A DNA stretch of 64,000 nucleotides, from contig JXTB01000234.1 of NCBI GenBank assembly GCA_002914805.1, forward strand, positions 501,904-565,903. Direction: 5' to 3'. Both the position numbers and the translations under genes were made by a program. The stretch comes from Parasponia andersonii. Lineage: Eukaryota > Streptophyta > Magnoliopsida > Rosales > Cannabaceae. Under the pieces are notes generated by a model. That model did not search any database, was not told the DNA's origin, and was given only the letters and a program-made list of their open reading frames with translations. Numbering within the stretch: position 1 is the first letter of the stretch; every line of letters begins with the position of its first letter. Below are positions 24,838-36,699 of this stretch, one piece after another.

Positions 24838-27345
24838 TGTCACGACCGAAAATCTAAGATTGTGACTTTTAGTAATTTTAAGTGAAAATAGTGATGAATA
24901 GTAGTTTCTAAAATTTCAGAAAAATTTAAATACTTGAAATTTAAGTTTAGTCCTCAAAAGTAAGTAAATTACAAGATTGGACAAATTTTAAAAACATTAT
25001 GATATTATCTACCAATTTTAAATTTTCAAGTAAAATTTTTATTTTAAGATGAGAGAAAATCCTAATTAACTAGTTTAAAATAAAACAGTTCAAATTAAAA
25101 CCTAGGCCCAATGTTCAAATAATTTACATAAAATTATTTTATTTTCTAAGTACTCGATTTAATAACAAAATTATCCTCATACCTCTACTCAGTAAATATA
25201 TTACTATTGGCAAAATAAATTTAACTTAGAAAAGAGAAATTGATACCGTGTACAAACTAACTAATAAAGAAGATTGGAACTGCAAGCATATTCTAAATAT
25301 ACTTGCCAAGCCACCAGATTAATTACCACAAAATAGGTCAATACTTAAAATGAGAGGAAGTAGGGGGTGAGCACGAGAATGCTTAGTAGAAACTCAATCA
25401 CCTTTTTGAGTGAACGCTATTTTATCAAACCTGCATGGTTAATGCTTTTTCCAAAATCTATTTATAAACCAAATTTATAAAACAAGTGGTATCTAGAATA
25501 ATCACATATTCAAAACCAAAGTCAAAAATCGCAAGATTGTACATATCATAAATCAACCTATCCCATGAACTCACACCCTTATATCATGAACTAGAGTAAC
25601 TCGTACTACGTGTACTAAGTACTCTCTGCCTGATATTTATCTCAGAAAACCAGAGGAATACCCATGTGTCTAAGTTTACTGAATCGGAGAGGCAACTAAA
25701 TGCCTACACCTACTGAATGGGAATAATCAGAAAAATTCCGCGTGGGTTTACGGGCTCTCACCGAAGGCGAGTATACTAGTCCGCCTATTACAACAATACG
25801 ATGCCTAAGATGTATCTCATGTATGATCCTATGGTATGTACAATATGTAACAAAATATGTATAATAACCATATAATGCTTTAAAATCTTGGCATTATTCT
25901 GGGAATTATTATACATGGGCAGCACACCGTTGTTTTATCCCATAGTCATTATATAAAAATATGTATAAAATTCGTACAGTCTAATCCCAACATAAATTCA
26001 ATAATTTTCAGCAATTTATCTGATTATCATTTATTCATGATTTTTCACAAAAATAGTTATAATAAAAATTTTCAAATTAAAACATGTATAAAATCTTATA
26101 ATTGAATCCTTACCTCAAGATAGTAGTTATGCTGAGCTAACGATACTAAAATATCCTCAATTGATCACCTGGTTGTTCAGACAATCGTTCTAGGATCTCG
26201 TCACGTTCACTTGAAAAGTTGATTTTTCAAACGGAGTCTCAGATTGAGAAACAGAGATTACCACTGAATTCAGAACACCCAAAAATATTGGATTAGATAT
26301 AAAATTTGTCGAAAACAGGTTTCGGTGCGGGACCGGCCAGTGGCACGGAAAACGGTGCAATTCATGAGCTACTTTATCGATTTTCGTGCTATTTCAGAAA
26401 ATAGTGGTATTTTATATCAAAATTTACGTCTTGACCTCACTGAGTCCAAATTCGAAGTTAGAACTCAATTTCGAGATCCTGGGCATTAAATGGGCTCAAA
26501 ATCCGAAAATCATAAAAAATCTCATTTGGAAAATAATTAGAAAATGCCACATTTTCATTTCGATAATTAACGATCTTCTGGTTACTGTTTCAATACTTTA
26601 AAATCATAAGTTTTCTTATTTCAACCCCCCTTTTCACGTGGTATAATTTTCTTGGAAAAAAAAAATTCATTTCTGAAATAATTAGAAAAATACCACAAAA
26701 TTTAATATTATAAAATTGCTACAGTAGTCAACTTCTCACCGGAGCCGAGTTAGAGGTCGTGGGTGGTCGGAAAAGATCTGCGACGTCGAGACGAGTCCAA
26801 CGGTACCAGAGTTGAGATGAATGGACGTCGGTTGACGAAACGGCGGTCGAAAAACCAACGTGGTGGCGGAACTTTCAAGTGGGTGGATTTTGAGCTACCG
26901 GCAGCGAAATCTGACGGGGGTGGCTGATTGGCTCGTGCATGAACAGTAACCGTGGGTTGTGTTTTTCGTTAATGGCTAGGGACTTGGGAAAAGAAGAGAA
27001 AGAAGTTGGGGGTTTTATTTACAATTTCTGAAACTGTTACTAGTGGGACACGTGGCGCCACTTGATTAGACCTAACAATTTTCTGAAATTCCACTTTGGC
27101 CACAAATTTTAAAAAGATTTTTTCACTTAGTCCCTCCTTAATTATACTTTTGTCGTCGATTTGTAATTTCTTTTTCACTTTTGCCCCAAATGTACTTAGA
27201 TTTTATTTTGTCTAGGTTCAACACTAATAATTTAATTTAAAAATAATTTTAGATTTTTCTTTAATTAATCTGAATATATAGAATTACCAAAATACTCTTA
27301 AATTAAAATTACTTAATTATCCTTATAAAAAATTAGGATTTTACA
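24838..27345 (+). mobile_element. Solo LTR on the intron 3 donor of gene B
   Basis: The 2508-base segment starts TGTCACGACCGAAAA and ends GGATTTTACA, with flanks CACTA (24833-24837) and CACCA (27346-27350) as a 5-base TSD with one mismatch. It is related, in opposite orientation, to the LTRs at 6500-8704 and 17650-22920. No retrotransposon genes lie inside. The right TSD contains the first bases of the gene B intron 3 donor. Confidence 0.8.
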
Positions 27346-27348
27346 CAC

Positions 27349-27415
27349 CATATCTTCTGCTAAGGTACCGAGACAATCCAGCCTGTTTAACTCCCACTGT
27401 AACGTCATTTATGGT
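27349..27415 (-). pseudogene. WSD1-like: Gene B exon 3
   Basis: A 67-base exon codes TINDVTVGVKQAGLSRYL and is intact. Its donor, originally expected to be GTGAGTACG, is split: after the first GTG the solo LTR begins, so the intron now starts GTGTGTAAAA. Confidence 0.75.
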
Positions 27416-27992
27416 CTCCAATAAGAGATCAGCTCCCAATCTTTTATTTAACGATTATAATAATTTACGTGAAAAGATACGTTATTAATATTCTTTTTCC
27501 CTCTATCTTTTTATCATAAAATAATATACACGATGAATTTCAATTAGTCAAAAAAATACTATCTATAACTAAAAAAGAAAATAAATAACTACAGAATCGG
27601 TGTCCGTGAATATATATAAACGTGATTGATTAAGTACTTAATCAAACAAATAGGAATAAAACATGAGTAATACTTTGTATTAATGAATTCCTCAAATTTT
27701 GGATACCAATATTATAACTGATTATATGTGATAATCCGTATCATTTAGCATGTCCAAAATTTTATAATTATAGCTATTAAAATAAATGTATTTATTCTTA
27801 ATTAATGATATTATTGAAAGGATAATGCTAAGATTCTTAACTATTACCTTAAATTTTTAATATAAAACACGTCGAGAATGTAAGTCATTACTATAATTGA
27901 TGTAATAGAATCACATATTAATTTAATTGAATAAGTGCACCTCAAATACGTAAAATTAAAAATTTGAGAAAAGAGTTAGATCCTGATATTAC

Positions 27993-28500
27993 CGAATTCA
28001 TTGCATTCTTCACCAACTTAAAATCATCGAAGCTAACGATTCGAAAGATAATTCTCCGAGGATTATGCTCATAACCGGGAGGACCTCTAATAGGTGTGTG
28101 AGTATCTTTCAAGAAAAACGCCGTGGCCATGAACAAGAACACATCAACCAGAGTGTTCCAGAACAGTTGGAGGACCCACCAAAGGCCTATGAAACACATG
28201 GAGAACCTAGTGATAAAAGTATTACTATTACTATCACTTTTCTTCTTGGTCGGAAGAGTTGGCAAGGCCTCGGGATTCTCGATTTGGCGGGTGCAGGCCA
28301 GGAGGAGGGACATGAGAGATATGCCGTCAACGAGCGAGTGGTGGATCCTGAAAACGACAATACCATCGGCGTCGTCTGTCTTGAGGTTGAGTACGTGGAC
28401 GTCCCAGAGAGCCTTCAACTTGTCGAGGCTGGTTTTTGTGAGGTCATAGATGTAATTTTCCAAGAACTTGTCTGGGGATATTTCCATGTGTCGATATTAG
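27993..28500 (-). pseudogene. WSD1-like: Gene B exon 2, truncated by retrotransposon insertion
   Basis: The exon is open from MEISPDKF to the donor TCG|GTAATA and includes HHSLVDG and RRIIFRIVSFDDFK. Just upstream, where gene A reads VPDIDPNMEI, gene B is four bases shorter and then meets the LTR at 28501. The missing part would hold about 35 codons of exon 2. Confidence 0.8.
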
Positions 28501-29275
28501 TGTGGGGCCTGTTCCTAAATCATATACCACATGGATGATTAAGTGACAGAATAGGTCACAAAGGGGGCGTAACGTCCGACACGTATTCAGAATGACCAAT
28601 TGAAAGCTACATGAGTCGCACGTGGTATCGCATAGGCTTATAGGCCAGCCGAGGCCAGGGCCGAATCCATCTCAGACCTTGGACGGGTTCGGCCAAGTCC
28701 AATTCTTGCCTCAATAGTTGGAGGTCGGGAGCTTCGAGAGTCTTCCGCCAGAAGACCATGGGAGGCAGCTCACTGTTCCAAACCTAGACAGAGCATTTAA
28801 TGCGATCCTGGGTAGGTGCACGCATTGGGCAAATCGTCCTGACAGAATGGCAGTTTATCAAAGTCTCGCCTCCGATAGGCTGGAGTCATAGGAGACGGTG
28901 AAAAGTAGGCTACGGCGATGCAAGAGAAATCACGGTAACTACGGCCCGTGATCTCTGGAGTAAGTCATGATAGAAAAAAGGTACTCGATCCTGGGATTGA
29001 GAGCCAGAAAGCTCTCAGCTCTAGGATTATATATAGAAGCCCTGTTTCCTCCCTAAAGAATATAGATACATAGAAAAATTTAGTCTTTGCTATTCAGCCT
29101 CAGGGATAAACCACTGACTTAAGTATCGGAGATTCTTTGCAGGTGGCCACCCTTGCCTTTCCGACTTGACTCGAAGCTAAAGGCACTCTGAGATAGCAAG
29201 GATACGTGGACAGTTGGTGAATACAATATCAGCAGTTCAAGGATACGTGGACAGCTGGTAAGAACAACAACAACA
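28501..29275 (+). repeat. Left LTR of the Tat element
   Basis: It starts TGTGGGGCCTGTTCC and ends AACAACAACA, just before the primer-binding site. The first 160 bases are repeated at 40200-40359. Confidence 0.8.
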
Positions 29276-29278
29276 GTT

Positions 29279-29294
29279 TGGCGCCGTTTATGGG
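29279..29294 (+). other. Primer-binding site of the Tat element
   Basis: TGGCGCCGTTTATGGG lies three bases after the LTR, the position and TGGCGCCG start usual for plant Tat/Athila gypsy elements. Confidence 0.7.
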
Positions 29295-29875
29295 AAACCG
29301 TCGAGTGCGAGAGAAAGAATAAGAGTCTCATGATCGCACTCTCTCCGAACAAAACGCCAAACAACGTCGAATGGCACCCTCAAGAGTGACAACCAGGAGC
29401 ACACGTCCTGACGCCAAAGGGAGCTCTCGGGAAGCATGACCAGGTCTGGAGCAAAAGCTGGACAAAATGCTTGCCGCCCTGGCGGAGGCAAACCAGAAGC
29501 AAAGATGGCCCATGAGGCCGTCCTTGGTTTAAAAGACGAAGTCGCAGAAGTGCGCAGAGATAACGCCTGCCTCGAAGAGTTACTTGTAAGCGAAGCCAGG
29601 AGCGGGCAAAGGGAGGACTTTGACGAAGAGGTACAATAAGAGTCCAGGGGCTAACTGCCGATAGAAGTCCCCACTCCATCCAGATCGTGGATGTAGAGGG
29701 AGCGGCACAGCCAGACAAGGGAGCAGCGTTGGATAGAAGACACCAGAAAAGTCCAGTAGGTGCGAATCCTAACTGGAAATAAGAGATGATGGCAAAAATA
29801 AGTAAAAGGCTCAGAGCCCATCACAGTTAGACCCCCGATGATCTGGCAGAGCAGATCGTGTGAGGAATCAACTGG

Positions 29876-30940
29876 ATGGCCTTCATTGATTGGATCCAGT
29901 TGGAGCCCAAGCCGAAGGACTTCACAACCCCGACTTTCAGACCATTCAAGGGAAAGACTGACCCCCTCGATCACATATACCACTTTCAGCAGAAGATGGC
30001 CTTAGAGACCAGGGATGAGGCTATGACTTACAAAGTCTTCTCCACCACCCTGGTGGGATCAGCACTACTGTGGTTCAGACAACTCCCGGAGAAGTCTATA
30101 AATGGATTTGAAGACTTTTGCAAACTATTCTTAAAGCAGTATACGGGCGCCCGGAGGCAGCAAAAAACCATGCAAGACCTCGACCGGTTGGAGCTGTCTA
30201 CGAGCGAGTCTCCAAGAGAATACTTGTTGCGTTTCTTGGAGGTGATGCCCTTGGTGCACATCACCAACTCAGCCCAAGCTGCGAGCTCGTTCATCAGGGG
30301 CTTGTAGCCAGGGTCGATGTTGTCAGACCATCTACTTTTGAATTTGTCATACGACATGGCAGATGTCCAGGAAAAGTCAAAAGGGGTATTTAGGGTACTA
30401 GAAAGCCACCAGAAAGTACCCAAGGCCTCCGCCGTGATAACAATGGTGCCGACGCAAACCCCTGACCCACAAGGAATAAAGAGGCCTGCATCAGCCCAGG
30501 GGCCATCTCTGAAGCAGGAAGCCCCAGCTCAAGGCGGTCAAGAGAGCAATAAGAGGAAGAAGACGTTTAAGGATCCTCTACCAAAATATGAGCTCAACAC
30601 ATTGATCAACATGATCTACCTCCAGAATAGGGATAGGGGTATTTTCAAAGACCCGCCCAAGTCCAGTGTTCCTGAGCATATGAAAAATAGGAGCATGTAC
30701 TGCCAATTTCACAAAGAACACGGGCATGATACCATCAACTGCCGTAGCCTTTTCGTAAAGATTATGATGGCGATCCAGGTTGGAAAGTTGAAGCAGTACA
30801 TAAAGATGGGCAGAAGCCAGTCGAAGGAGGATGCTGCCAGACACGAGAAAGGAAAGCAGACCCAAGCCTCCAGGTTGGGAGAACAGACTCTGAGGATAGC
30901 ATCAATAATCATAGGTAGACCAGAGCTGACCCAAGGTTAG
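29876..30940 (+). pseudogene. Gag region of the Tat element
   Basis: The region shows the retrotransposon gag domain (LDHIYHFQQKMALE, then LLWFRQLPEKSINGFEDF, then a REYLLRF block) and, further on, a zinc-knuckle-like CQFHKEHGHDTINC near 30700. It is a fossil. Confidence 0.75.
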
Positions 30941-30999
30941 GAGGAGAAGGAAAGGAACCAAAAGAGGACCGAGGAAAGGGTGAAGCGCCTGAGGGGGAT

Positions 31000-31563
31000 G
31001 GGCCATTTTGTGAACCATATGACGACGGGAGAAAGCTACACCTCGGCCGCTCCCATCGCCTTCACTCAGCAAGACCTGACCATGGTGCACCTGCCTCACG
31101 ATGACCCCTTGGTGATCGAGCTGCAGATTGACTCTGCATTGGTTGGGAGGGTCTAATCGATGGCGGAAGCAGCGTCGACGTTCTGTTCCTTAGCATATTC
31201 GAGAGCATGGGGCTGAATCTAAACGCGCTCAGGCCGACCTGTCAGCCGCTGTTTGCCTTTAACAGTACTAGGGTCAGCCCCTTGGGCATCGTGACTCTGA
31301 AGGTCTATGCTGCAGAAAGGTGCCTGGATGTGGACTTTGTCATCATCGACTGCCAATCCTCCTCCAACGTCATCATGGGGAGGGGGTGGATCCATGCCAT
31401 GCATGGGGTCTCCTCCACCCTCCACCAGGTCTTGAAATGTCTATCAAAGGATAGTCCTTACACGATAGACATTAAAGGAGACCAAGCCTCTGCGAGAAAA
31501 TATTTTTCAACTGCCCTGAGTGGACCCGATACGAACACAAGTGCCTCGACTGGGGACAGATAG
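31000..31563 (+). pseudogene. Protease region of the Tat element
   Basis: Sequence typical of the aspartic protease region of plant gypsy elements: VDFVIIDCQSSSNVIMGRGW followed by the HQVLKC block. It is a fossil. Confidence 0.65.
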
Positions 31564-31763
31564 CAATCAAAGGACCACCTGCCAGCGTATATGAAGCGGA
31601 TAGAAGAGGAAACCGGCAGGGTAGAATCCACGATTAAGGAGCTGGTGGCGGTCCTTTTGAAAGAGGCAGAGCTAGGGAAGATGGTCTTAATCGAAGCCCT
31701 GCTACCCAAGAAAGAAAAGAGCGAATTGTTAGGATTCCTTAGGCGGAATGAAGACATCTTTGC

Positions 31764-33040
31764 GTGGTCGGAATGGATGCCGCACACGCCTACCATCGAT
31801 TGAATGCAGACCCCAATTTCCCTCCGGTTAGACAGAGGCCCCGGAGGTTCACGCCGGAGAAAAAGAGGGCAATCAATAAGGAGGTAGATGCTACTGGAGA
31901 ACGGCCTAATCATGGAATGTGTATACCCGTGCTGGGTCTCCAACTCGGTGGTGGTGAAGAAGAAAAATGGTGACGACCATACTTGCATTGACTTCACCAA
32001 CCTGAATAAGGCGTGCCCGAAAGACAGTTTCCCCCTACCGAGGATCGACCAAATGGTCGATGCGATGGCTGATTTTGACAGGATGAGCTTCCTAGATGCC
32101 TACTCTAGATACAACTAGATCTCTCTATACGAGGAAGACCAGATTCACACGGCATTCATTACGGAGCGAGGTCTGTACTATTATAGGCGCATACCTTTTG
32201 GCCTGAAGAACACAGGGGCAACCTACCAGAGGCTCATAAACAAAATGTTCGCCAGGCTGCTCGGGAAGACGATGGAAATCTACATCGACGACATGGTCGT
32301 AAAGAGCAAAGAGGCTTCGGACCATCTGTGACATTTGGATGAGTGTTTCCAAATCCTGAGGCTGTACTGGATGTGTCTGAACCCCAAAAAATGCAGATTT
32401 AGGGTGTCCTCTGGCCAGTTCCTGGGACACATCATAAGCAGAAGGGGCATTGAGGCCAACCTGACCTAGTTGTCCTCAGTCACGGATGAGGAAAAACCCT
32501 CGACCATTCGAGAGGTCCAACTCCTAATCGGGAAGATAATCACTCTTAGTCGATTTGTCTCCAAGATGTCTGACCGATGTAAGCCCTTCTTCCAGTGCAT
32601 AAAGAAAAACTTCACTGTCATCTGGGGGGAGGAGCAAGATAAGGCGCTAACAGAGCTCAAGCTGTACTTAAGTCGTCTACCTATCCTGGCTTCCCCAGCA
32701 GAAGGGCAGCGCCTGTACGCTTATTTGGTTGTGTTTGAAGTAGCGATCAGTGCCGTGCTATTCGTCGAGGAAGACGGCAAGTAGAAGCCTGTGTTTTACA
32801 CAAGCCGCATGCTCCTGGATGCCGAGACGCGATATAGTATGGCAGAGAAACTGGTCCTGGCTTTAGTTAATGCTAAGAAAAGATTCAGGAAATGCTTCGA
32901 GGTATACCCGGTCACAGTGTATACAGAACTCCCCGCAGGTACTTCTCCAGGGTAATAGGGACGAAAGCCCGTTTCCACAGTTTTGATATCGGACAAATAC
33001 CCAGGGAGATGAACCAAAAGGCTGATGAATTAGCTAAAAG
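31764..33040 (+). pseudogene. Reverse transcriptase and RNase H region of the Tat element
   Basis: The RT core YIDDMVVKS lies at about 32281, preceded by NLNKACPKDSFPLPRIDQMV and FLDAYSRYN. The RNase H region follows to about 33040 (EMNQKADELAK). It is a fossil. Confidence 0.8.
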
Positions 33041-33185
33041 TGCATCGATCAAGAGAATGACCGAACATACGAAGATTCTACTAGAGGGCAAAAACACAAG
33101 AGGCCCCTTGGAGGCCCCCGCGCACCACGTGTTTGCAGCTGACTCCGAGGATGAGGGCTGGATGAGAACCATCACCTAATATCTG

Positions 33186-34350
33186 GTGTCGAGAAACCTG
33201 CCTGCAGACCCCCAAAAAGTGAGGTCGATTAGACTGAAGGCTGCCCGATATTCGATGGTGGCGAATCGACTGTATAGAAGATCAACAATGGGACCAATGC
33301 TGAGGTGTATAGGTCCCATCGAGGCGCGGAAGCTGATGGAGGAAATCCATGAAGGAGCGTGTGGCTACCACTCAAGCAGGCATAGCCTCGCCCACAAGGC
33401 CTTGACTTCCGGGTACTTCTGGCCATACATGATGACCGAGGCGGTCCTGTTTGTCAAGAAATGTGACAAGTGCCAGAGGTTTGCCCCTATGAAGCGCCAA
33501 CCCGTGGAAGAACTCCATTCAAACATAACTCCTTGGTCCTTCGCTAAATGGGGTCTAGACATCGTCGGAGAACTCCCCAGAAGTCCAAAGGGAAAAAGGT
33601 ATGTCATGCTAGCCACTGATCATTTCACCAAATGGGTGGAAGCTGAAGCCTACGTGATCCTGAGAGAGATACACACTGGTACGGTATCCCCGAGAGAGAT
33701 ATATGCCGATCATGGCACGCAGTTCCAGAACGCGAAGCTACAGGAGCTGTGTGAGTTTTATGATATAAGGCTCAGCTTCTCATCTGTAAACTACCCTCAG
33801 GGAAACGGCCAAGCAGAGGCAACGAACAAGGCCATATTCAACAATAAAAGAAAGAACTTGCAGGAGGCCAAATGGGGTGATTAGAAGAGTTACCGGCCGT
33901 CGTGTGGGCCCATCGAACCACATAGCGGAGGTCAAGGGGAAGAACACCATTCGCCATAATCTACGGGTCAGAGGTTGTGATCCCGATCGAGATTAGCCTC
34001 CTGACCCTTCGCTCTGAAGTGGTAAGAGACACTTTACTGAACGAGCAGCAGCTAAGCCACAACACAGACCTCCCAGAAGAAATAAGGGACATGGCCCTGG
34101 TCCACCTGGCCTCGTATCACCAGTAGGCCAGGTCTTACTATACGAAGAAGGATAGCACTCGTCGATTTAACACCGAAGACTAGGTCTTGAAGGTCAGGAC
34201 AAGAGACTCCTCAAAGATGGACTCTAACTGGGTCGGGCCTTACAAGGTGATCAAGGCGCTCGACAATGGTGCATACATCCTGAAAGAACTCAAGAATGGG
34301 AAGAGCCTAACAAACACGTGGAGCACCCAGCACCTGAAGAAGTATCACGT
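33186..34350 (+). pseudogene. Integrase region of the Tat element
   Basis: The zinc-binding part (CDKCQRFAPMKRQP) and core (WGLDIVGELPRSPKGKRYV, LATDHFTKWVEAEA, YPQGNGQAEATNKAI) are recognisable, with a C-terminal part to about 34350. It is a fossil. Confidence 0.8.
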
Positions 34351-34499
34351 GTGAGATGCATGTAAATGCTGTAAGACACATGTAAACGCTTGTATTATTA
34401 AACAGCTTAATTCCAAAACAGGTCAGGGTTTCCACTCCACGGATTTATGCTTTGGATTGCAATAAAAAAGGGTATGCCCCAATGTCAGACCCCACAGAC

Positions 34500-35645
34500 T
34501 ATTCGCAGAAATAAAGATCAACTATGGGAATCACATCGCGCAATAAAATACTTGCCGATGGCCCGAGAAAACGTACAAAGAGGATTGAGCTGTGCAATAA
34601 AATGCTTGCCAGCAGACCTCGATAAAGTTCATACTATAGGAATCACATTGCGCAGTAAAATGCTTGCCGATGGCCTGAGAAAACGTACGAAGAGGATTGA
34701 GCTGCGCAATAAAATACTTGCCAGTAGACCTCGATAAAGATAGTATTATGGGAATCATATCATGTGATAAAATGCTTGCCGATGGCCTGAGAAAATGTAT
34801 GAAGAGGATTAAGCTGCGTAATAAAATGCTTGCCAGCAGACCTCGATAAAGATCGTACTATGGGAATCATATCGCGCAATAAAATGCTTGCCGATAGCCC
34901 GAGAAAATGTACGAAGAGGATTTAGCTGTGTAATAAAATGCTTGTCGGCAGACCTCGATAAAGATCATACTATGGGAATCACATCGCGCAGTAAAATGCT
35001 TGCCGATGGCCTGAGAAAATGTACAAATAGGATTGAGCTGCGTAATAAAATACTTGCCAGCAGACCTCGATAAAGATCGTACTATGGGAATCATATCACA
35101 TGATAAAATGCTTTTCGATGGCCTGAGAAAACGTACGAAGAGGATTGAGCTGAGCAGGAAAATGCTCGCCAACAGACCTCTACAAAGATCATACTATAGG
35201 AATCACATCGCACAGTAAAATACTTGTCGATGGCCTGAGAAAACATACGAAGAGGATTGAGCTGCGCAATAAAATGCCTGCCAGCAGACCTCATAAAGAT
35301 CGTACTATGGGAATCACATCACGCGATAAAATGCATGTCGATGGCCCGAGAAAACGTACAAAGAGGATTGAGCTACGCAGGAAAATGCTCACTAGCAGAC
35401 CTCGACAAAGATCGTACTCTGGGAATCACATTGCGTATTAAAATGCTTACCGATAGCCTGAGAAAATGTATGAAGAGGATTGAGCTGATCAGTAAATGCT
35501 TGCCGGCAGACCTCATTAAGGATCACGCTATGGGAATCACATCGCACAAAAAATGATTGCCGATGGCCCGAGAAAACATACGAAGGGGATTTAGCTGCGC
35601 AATAAAACATTTGCCAGCAGACCTCACCAAAAAGTGTACCACGGG
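34500..35645. repeat. 112-bp tandem array in the 3' part of the Tat element
   Basis: The phrase ACTATGGGAATCACATCGCG recurs at about 34521, 34632, 34744, 34857, 34969, 35081, 35193, 35304, 35416 and 35528, a steady period of 111-113 bases and ten units. Each unit is two related halves of about 56 bases, both built around AATAAAATGCTTGCC. Open frames across the array are repeat artefacts. Confidence 0.85.
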
Positions 35646-35811
35646 GATCACGTCACTTGTCGATGACCCGAGAGGACATACGAAGGGCAATAGGCCACGC
35701 AATAAAAAACTTGCCGCCGACCCTCAAGGAATACCTGCAGGATGGGGGAGATTTGAGCGATGAGACCCCCCTCCCCCTAGGGAGCACTTAAGCTAAGTGT
35801 GAGCCAAGGGT

Positions 35812-36000
35812 AAAAGGGGCCAGGGTCTACCCGTTGGAAGTAGACCCTCCCCAAGGGGCACATTGGCTACGCACAAGCCAAATACAAAAGGGCCAGGGTC
35901 TACCCGTTGGAAGTAGACCCTCCCCAGAGAGTGCCTTAGCTACGCGTGGACTGAAAGTGAGCAGATTCAAGGCCTACCCATTGGAAGTAGGCCCAGACAA
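35812..36000. repeat. Imperfect ~70-bp repeat with hairpin
   Basis: Three copies of a segment containing GGTCTACCCGTTGGAAGTAG; in each, GGTCTAC and GTAGACC (or GCCTAC and GTAGGC) can pair around the short loop. Confidence 0.7.
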
Positions 36001-36699
36001 GACCAAGCATGAAGGCAAAGATTAAAACCAAACTTTGTTTATTATTGCTTGGATTACAGGATGCGTGGTCGACACAGACGCAGACCCGATGTCTCTATTT
36101 TTAAGAAACAGGTCTTGGGCGGACTCGCAAGGACACGTCGGAGTGGTAACACCCTGTTCGCTCCTGTAAAGAGCCAAGCCCAGGCCTCTTCCTCTGCAGT
36201 GATGGGTCCAAATAGGTTTCACTAATCCTTGGAGCTGGTTCCTAGCGCATTCCTATTTAGGGTCAGAGAAGTCCAGCCATACGTGCATATCATATTCTGC
36301 TTAGACAAGTCATAATGAAAGTTATACATCCTTAAAGTCGGGCGAGCCGGAACTCACGTCCTGATCTCTGGAGCTAATCTTGTTGGTCATAGCATAAGGG
36401 AAATTCGCTAGTAACTCCGCATCATATATGATTAGGCCAGACCCAGAAGCCGGGCAGACCGCCGACAAGGGAATGACATCGTATATGATGTCTGACCTTG
36501 ACCACGGATGCAGAAAAAAAAAAGTAATGAATATAATAAATAACATGGAATAAGTGTGGGAAGAATATACTGTCTTATTACTTAAATAGTTGCTTGCAAC
36601 AGGGGTCAGCTCTACATGGAGTGGTCAGCACTTTACATATGTGCAAAAGAACGAGAGGCCCTAGTTACCTCCGGAGGGGGAAGCGATGCCGGCTTTGGT

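Larger units (their letters stand above)
16842..28500 (-). pseudogene. WSD1-like: Gene B: disrupted WSD1-like acyltransferase, exons 2 (partial) to 7
   Basis: Exons read by alignment with gene A: 27993-28500 (exon 2, cut), 27349-27415, 23851-23933, 23348-23553, 17134-17271 and 16842-17003, ending in stop TAA. The active site HHSLVDG is kept (28323-28343). Three kinds of damage are visible. A Tat retrotransposon sits inside exon 2 at 28501, and exon 1 with the rest of exon 2 is nowhere downstream of it. A solo LTR lies on the intron 3 donor. Exon 5 is one base short near its end, so it reaches a stop and leaves exons 6-7 out of frame. Intron 5 is about 6 kb and holds an LTR with a nested CACTA element. 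The gene is almost certainly dead as a full-length enzyme; it provides the only view of the family's last two exons here. Confidence 0.8.

Noticed and set aside
28065-28538. Plus-strand open frame of 157 codons
   Set aside because: It is the antisense of gene B exon 2, which has clear homology in the minus frame.
29119-29718. Several overlapping minus-strand open frames
   Set aside because: They lie in the leader of the Tat element opposite its plus-strand genes and show no recognisable domain.
34447-35610. Open frames of 60-100 codons on both strands
   Set aside because: They are translations of the 112-bp tandem array; the same peptide phrases repeat with the DNA unit.
34500-35645. CRISPR-like array
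   Set aside because: Units are contiguous, with no unique spacers, and lie inside a plant retrotransposon.
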